Source: Myoxocephalus aenaeus (taxonomy: Eukaryota; Chordata; Actinopteri; Perciformes; Cottidae). From it: a stretch of DNA of 64,000 nt. Every line of letters starts with the position of its first letter. Position 1 is the stretch's first letter. The DNA lies in contig JBAMJR010000073.1 of the NCBI GenBank assembly GCA_038501785.1, positions 1,930,001 through 1,994,000 on the forward strand. The letters are read 5' to 3'. The position numbers were made by a program, and so were the translations under genes. This document shows positions 58,066 through 64,000 of this stretch, in pieces. Below the pieces are notes generated by a model that worked only from the letters and a program-made list of their open reading frames with translations, did not search any database and had not been told where the DNA came from.

Positions 58066-61000
58066 ATGCCAGTGCAAGCCCCACAATGGACGGAGTTCCT
58101 GCTGTGCCCGATCTGCACACAGACATTTGAGGAGACTGTTCGCCGGCCCATCAGCTTGGGCTGTGGACACACTGTCTGCAAGATGTGCCTGAACAAGTTG
58201 CACCGTAAGGCCTGTCCCTTTGACCAGACAGCCATCAGCACAGACATCGAGCAGCTACCTGTGAACACTGCCCTGTTGCAGCTGGTCGGAGGCCAGGTAA
58301 GAATCATGTGTCTGTTTATACACTTGTACAGCAATTTATGACAAAGATCTGGTGTTGACTAGATTATGCAGAGCCCTTGTTGGTGCTAGCTTGTGATGAA
58401 GGATATCAGCTAATGGGAGTATTTGAGTAGTGGAACACTTTAAAATAGCATTCCGATCTTGACCGTAGGATGTTTCTGAAATTACTGTTTATGGATTTTA
58501 TTAGTTTTACTAGCAATTGCACATAGCTTGGAGATTCCTTTATGAGTCACGCTCTAGTCATTGAGCAATTATTTTAATTACTTTGGTTTTCTGAGCGCCG
58601 GCATAATCAGTGATGCTATATTTCCCTCAAGGCCTGTACAACAGGGCGAGGCACAGCTAATGGTGTTTTCCAGGTATACACTGTATGACAATGGATATCG
58701 CATCAATTATGAGTCTGATATAGTCATGACAGTGATGTCTTGTCTCTTAGCTGAGTGCCTTGCATATTTGTGCTACTAAAGATTAGTAGGGTACAATGTC
58801 CCATCACATAAATGTACCCTGATTGAAATAGGAATTATTATAATGTTTCTGTTCCATTTTAGTTCATGAAAATAAGCACATTTTTCATAATGTCCCAGAG
58901 CTGATAGTTGTTTTGGTCATTATCAAAGAACAAGTAAAGATGGTTATTTTTACAGTTTCTTTGAAAAAATAATTGCATTGGATTTATTAGATTACCTTTT
59001 CCGAAGTGTGGTACAGCCAATGCATGAAAATACCAACATGACAAGAAATGCTTCCCCCAGTGTCTTGGCTTTATTTTAAATAGTATGTATTAGTATTTTT
59101 ATCTGGGATGCACATCCCAGATAAAATGGAGCGTAAGCCATCAGTACAATGCAGTGGTTCTTAAAATTTCATATTCTGTTGCTTTTGACCATAGAGTAAG
59201 TAATGATCTGGTAAACTGAATAATTAGTGGAGCATACTCTAGTAGTTGCCTCTCACCATGTCTCTAATAGGATAATAAGCGCTTCTTAGGATACAGGGCA
59301 CTTGCATCACATGTTTTATTGTACTTGACAGATCTGTATAAATTAAGATTGCCTTTTATTAAACATATCTGGTTATGTTTCAGTATGTATGTTCTGCTGA
59401 AAATGTATAGACGATTGCAGCTTTAACAACATTCCTATAATGTACATGGTTTGCCATACCATTTAAATTTGTCACTTTTAATCCTAATTGTATTTGCATG
59501 TACATACAAAGAGGTATTTTAATTCTGATGTATTAGCTAAAACAGCTAAACACATCTGATACATGGAAAACAATGATGACCGTGTTCCACTACACACACT
59601 ACTCTTGATATATTCTATCAAACATTTGTACTCAAAACATTCTACTTAAAAAGCTTCAGCTATTTCTGTGTGTTCTTCTAATGATTATTTCCCTCTTGGT
59701 GTCCTGCTGAAGGTTCCTAAGGCTCAGCCAGTTGCCTTGATTACCAGTCCAGAGGACTCGCAGCATTATGAGGAGGCCAGGCAGTGTGTGGAGGAGTTGG
59801 CCCTCTACCTCAAACCTCTCAGCAACACCAGAGGTACAGAAATAACAATTTGCTTGTTAATTGATTTATCTTTTATTATTATCTGTTGACACTGTTGCTG
59901 CCTTTGAAATGCAACTCTGTAGGTTGTTGTCAACATGGGAAGTCCAGTACTCAATATTCTTTGCATTCAAGTGTTTTTATTTTTTATGTGGCCATGTACC
60001 CGTCTCAAAAATAGTGCATGAGTTTATTTTTGCATGTCAGTTTCATGAAAGGAACAAGAAGAAGCTAGAAAACCAAAGTTATACAAAAAAAAGTCATCTT
60101 AAATTTCCATAGAGGGACTAACATTTTTTAAAACATGATCGTATGTTACAACTGTTGAACTTGGAGTTGTCGGGAAATTTCCACTTACAAAGCTGCACGT
60201 ATGACATCACTGTCAGGAAATAGACTCTTCTCGTAAACACGGTTAAACACAACCCCACTTGAAGGCATCATTGACTTCACAACACAGATATAACCGGAAT
60301 TTTTTTCTTCCCGACTTTATCAGCTGACATATTGCCAGTTTTCTGTTTTTCATCAAGAGTCATTAAAAATAGAAAAGCAGAACTAGTTTTTGCATGAATG
60401 GTAAAGAATACCTCATGCAAGCTCTGCTTGATGGCTGTAGAAGTGATAATAATTACATGGTGGAAACCGTTTTGACAAATCATTGCATGCAAATGTAAGG
60501 TCATCGTTTTAATGAGTGATATTATTATGCTGTTTCTATGACTTTTTTTTATTTTTAAACTGGAATATTTTCAAAGAAAGGCAATTCAAAAGGATATTTC
60601 ATATATGCTGTTGCCAATACCACCACAACTCAGTGTCAAAACCATAATATTCAAAAGGCATAGTTGTTTTTATTGATTAATCATTTATGGCTTTGTTTTC
60701 TTTTAAGACTTGTTGAAAAGCTAGTATATTGTTCACCTGAGCTAAATCTTTAAATCCAGAATCACAAAACTGCAGTAAATATATTGTTTTTATTAGATGT
60801 GCAAATTGTAGGCAGTTTCCTCAGTCAATCATTGGCCATGTTAATAATTGAAAGTGATAGTTTGACCTTTTTAAAAGCTGTAAAATGTATTTCTCATTGA
60901 AACAATTAATATAGGCTCTTTTCACAGGATAACGAGTAAATTAGGTATTTAAATCATAGTTTATTTAAACACAAGTAAATAAATATAAGTCAAATGAAAC

Positions 61001-63888
61001 AAAATAATGCTGTCACTTATTTCCAATTATCCTACTCCACCTGGCAACATTAGAGCAACATTGGAGACATGCAGCCCCATTCTTGTATCAAGGGGGTAAC
61101 AACAAATAACTTGATCTTCTGAGCACAGTCATGAGTCATTTTTTTTCTCTATGAGCACACCCATGTAATCAGGAGTGAGTTATGCGCGCAGTTCTTTTAA
61201 TGCAATTCCCTTTTGCTAAAAATGAGCTAATCGGATTTACAAGAGAGGAATTGTAAAAGGGGAAGTAACCACGGTAAACTGTCCATTGAGAGGTGCGTTA
61301 TTCAAAATGATCATGCAGCTCTCTAAAACGGTTTCAACAAAAACAGAACATAATAACCTTCATGAAGGTAAGATTTATTGCAGCACTGCTTTATTAGACT
61401 GCATTATTTTAAGAAAGCTGTACCTGATAAACTGGCAAATGAGTGTATATTGTATCAGAGTTCATATTCCCTTGGTTTACCAGTTGACCTGTCTAATCAC
61501 TCACCAGGTGTGGGCCTGAGCAGCACGGCCCAGAGCATGCTGAGTAGACCCATGCAGAGGAAACTGGTAACTCTGGTCCACTGCCAGCTGGTGGAAGAGG
61601 AGGGCCGTGTTAGAGCCATGAGAGCTGCCCGCTCTCTGGGTGAGCGAACCGTCACCGAACTCATCTTGCAGCACCAGAATCCACAGCAGCTCTCATCCAA
61701 TCTGTGGGCGGCCGTGCGTGCACGAGGATGTCAGTTTCTAGGCCCAGGTATGTAGTTTTACATGACCTGCAAAAATTAAACGAGTGCGTATCAGTTTTTG
61801 AGAAGGAGCCGTACGAGTATCCTCTGTAAATGTTTGCTTTTATGCAACCCCAATTTTACTCATGATTTTTGTTTTTCCTTTCTAGCCATGCAGGAGGAAG
61901 CTCTAAAGTTGGTCCTTCTTGCTCTAGAGGACGGCTCTGCACTGTCCAGGAAGGTGTTGGTTCTCTTTGTAGTTCAGAGGCTTGAGCCACGCTTCCCCCA
62001 GGCCTCTAAGACAAGCATTGGCCATGTGGTGCAGCTCCTCTACAGGGCCTCCTGCTTCAAGGTATGTCACTGACTGAGGACCAGAAGAACATTTCATACG
62101 TGTTTTGTGGGAAATTATGTACGATATTTGACGGTGGCAAAAAAATGTGTCTGGATCGTTGTAGACCAGCTCCCATAATTCAACAGCAAAGTATCTGTCA
62201 ATACAGATCATCAATTATCTGCTATTAGTATCAGCGGCAAAAAAACAACTGCTCCCTTTTTTTTCTTTTGTGCTGATCCAATCCGTGACTCCGAGTGTTA
62301 TGCTCCGTTGAACCCCAAAATTCAATTAACTCTTTTCTTCTTCCTTTGTGGCTACTTAGGTGACCAAACGTGATGAAGATTCATCCCTGATGCAGCTGAA
62401 AGAGGAGTTCCGTACTTACGAGGCTCTGCGGCGCGAGCATGACTCTCAGATAGTTCAGATAGCCATGGAGGGTGGGCTGCGCATCGCACCCGACCAGTGG
62501 TCTTCTCTGTTATATGGAGATCAATCTCACAAGTCACACATGCAGTCTATCATAGATAAGGTATGCGAGAGAAGTACCTGTCTGTATCTGATTTGTTTGT
62601 TTCCATAAAGGCATATTGCATAGATTATTTATGTGCCGTTATGCTATAAATTATGCAGTTTATAAGCTCTTAATATTAAAGCATGTTCCTACAGTAGAAG
62701 TCCTGTCTGCCATAAACCTACCAAAGAATTCACTCCCTATTTCTCTGCTTTCGTCATAGCTGCAGACCCCGGCGTCTTTTGCTCAGAGTGTCCAGGAACT
62801 GACGATTGCATTGCAGAGGACCGGAGACCCAGCCAACCTAAACAGGCTGCGGCCCCACCTGGAACTACTGGCCAACATCGATCCCAGTCCTGGTAAGAAA
62901 CAAGCACACTTCAAGAACCCTGGTTTTATAGTGGCGCAAGGAGGAAGTCCATTTCACGCGGCGTCACAAGCTGGAACCCAAACAGTGGCCATTGCATCTT
63001 CTCCACTCTCTTTCACACCTTCTGTATTATACCAGTTTATCTTTTCTAATATATCTAGTATGTCGCAATCAGGAGTGGAAGGGTACACAAAATTCCCAAC
63101 TCAGATGAATTTTGGATTTTGGGGTCATGTTTTAGTACGTTTTCAGTGCTAAAGAAAATGCAGAAAATAACATAAATGCATATTGTCAATTAACAAAAAT
63201 AAATAACAGAAATGTCTGTAATTTAAAGTATCTCTGATTGTTTAATGCTCCATCATATGACTGGTGTAGCATATGAACTGAACTGGTATGTAGCATATGC
63301 TCATTTATACAGGGCCGGTACAATGGACTAACTAAAATGTATATGTGAACGCAAGTTTTAGTGGGGCTCCAGCACTAGAATGTATGCTTTAAAACTGTAT
63401 TGCATACGGTTGAGTGCGGTCGTATATAAGCAGTAGTACTCTACAGCATTAGTTACTTTGGCTCGGCCTGAATAGACAGAAGGACTCGCCGTCTAGACCG
63501 TTTTTGTTTCATTCCGCTAAGCGACACATTCTTGGGACGCTGTTGTAAATGAAATGCTTGAAGTTTAGTCACATATATAACGGACTTCAGTTTAATTGTG
63601 GCCATACAGTTTGAGCTTGATTAACCAGGATAAAACAATTTCATTCTACGGGGCTGATACAGCTGACAGCAACTCATTAAAAAATGTGTTGTGTATTTAT
63701 GCCTCATGACTCAAACAATTACCATCAATTACAGTATTAAAGTCTGTGTGTCATGTTCTGTTTCCCCAGATGCTCCTCCTCCCACATGGGAGCAGCTTGA
63801 GAAAGGGTTGGTAGCAGTGAAAACAGTGGTGCATGGTCTGGTGGACTTCATCCAGAACCACAGCAAGAAAGGAGCTGACCCTCAACAG
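58066..63888 (+). CDS. rc3h1: Roquin-1, N-terminal half (runs beyond the window)
   Basis: Seven coding exons: 58066-58296, 59713-59833, 61508-61747, 61886-62061, 62360-62560, 62760-62892 and 63770-63888. Phases agree and give the first ~407 residues. The 5' UTR exon begins at 57893. Residues 14-53 are a RING finger with Cys14, Cys17, Cys33, His35, Cys38, Cys41, Cys50 and Asp53 in place. HEPN-like and ROQ regions follow ([60 protein letters not shown]), very close to mammalian RC3H1. The CCCH zinc finger and Pro-rich tail should lie to the right. Roquin-1 binds stem-loop decay elements in mRNAs such as ICOS and TNF and recruits CCR4-NOT, restraining T-cell activation. RC3H2 is the alternative; the N-terminal MPVQAPQW and C-terminal part seen favour RC3H1. 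Confidence 0.95.
58297..59712 (+). other. rc3h1 intron after the RING exon
   Basis: AT-rich, no exon or repeat of note. The two next introns (59834-61507 and 62893-63769) are similar. Confidence 0.8.
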
Positions 63889-64000
63889 GTAAATATATCC
63901 ATTGGACCACAAGAAGAGCTGGGCCACATCCCCTGTATAGTGATTAATTAACCCAGGCTACATCCATAAGAGAGTAGAGTCCAACCATCAACATTAGAGC

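Noticed and set aside
62811..63152. Extension of an rc3h1 exon into the next intron
   Set aside because: The donor at 62893 is good and the next exon continues in phase with the Roquin-1 sequence.

Overview
The window is vertebrate nuclear DNA, almost certainly from a ray-finned (teleost) fish. The evidence is the spliced genes with GT/AG introns, fish-style proteins (otolin-1, a ZP3-like egg-coat protein, a teleost-type IL-12 p35, Tal1), very long CA/TA/GT microsatellites, and typical fish transposon remnants (Tc1/mariner, L2-like LINE ends, a hAT-like fragment). Nothing bacterial, viral or CRISPR-like is present. I rebuilt gene models by hand by matching reading frames and phases across splice sites; transcript ends are mostly inferred.

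Left part (1 to about 34 kb) carries genes that in human lie together on 3q25-q26. They are the 3' end of schip1 (+, 2132-3382), il12a (+, 6089-7865), a ZP3-like egg-coat gene (+, 10145-12437), a C3orf80 homologue (+, 13992-14486, one exon), arl14 (-, 15457-15987, one exon), ppm1l (-, 21183-27690, four coding exons) and otolin-1 (+, 32070-33981). The ZP3-like gene is not part of the human order, and the human genes between C3orf80 and ARL14 (IFT80, SMC4, TRIM59, KPNA4) are absent here.

Right part (39 to 64 kb) carries genes whose human counterparts lie on chromosome 1. They are a tal1/SCL bHLH gene (-, 39575-41971, with a likely 5' non-coding exon near 43.4-43.6 kb), a KIAA1614-like gene of 11 coding exons with a C-terminal PDZ domain (-, 45860-55658), and the 5' half of rc3h1 encoding Roquin-1 (+, from 58066, running off the window). 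The last two are divergently arranged. The join between the two human-synteny blocks falls between otolin-1 and tal1.

The genes do not form one pathway: they cover immune signalling (il12a), mRNA decay in immune control (rc3h1), egg coat, otolith matrix, blood development (tal1), small-GTPase and phosphatase signalling. Between the genes lie microsatellites, transposon pieces, two clear hairpins, an inverted pair of LINE ends, several tandem duplications and a few coding-like fragments I could not identify. I found no convincing new multi-gene system. The points most worth following are the KIAA1614-like PDZ protein, the GATA-rich 5' region of tal1, the AU-rich il12a 3' UTR, the C3orf80 LPxY motifs and the unidentified decayed coding segments at 17.5-18.0 kb and 22.8-23.8 kb.
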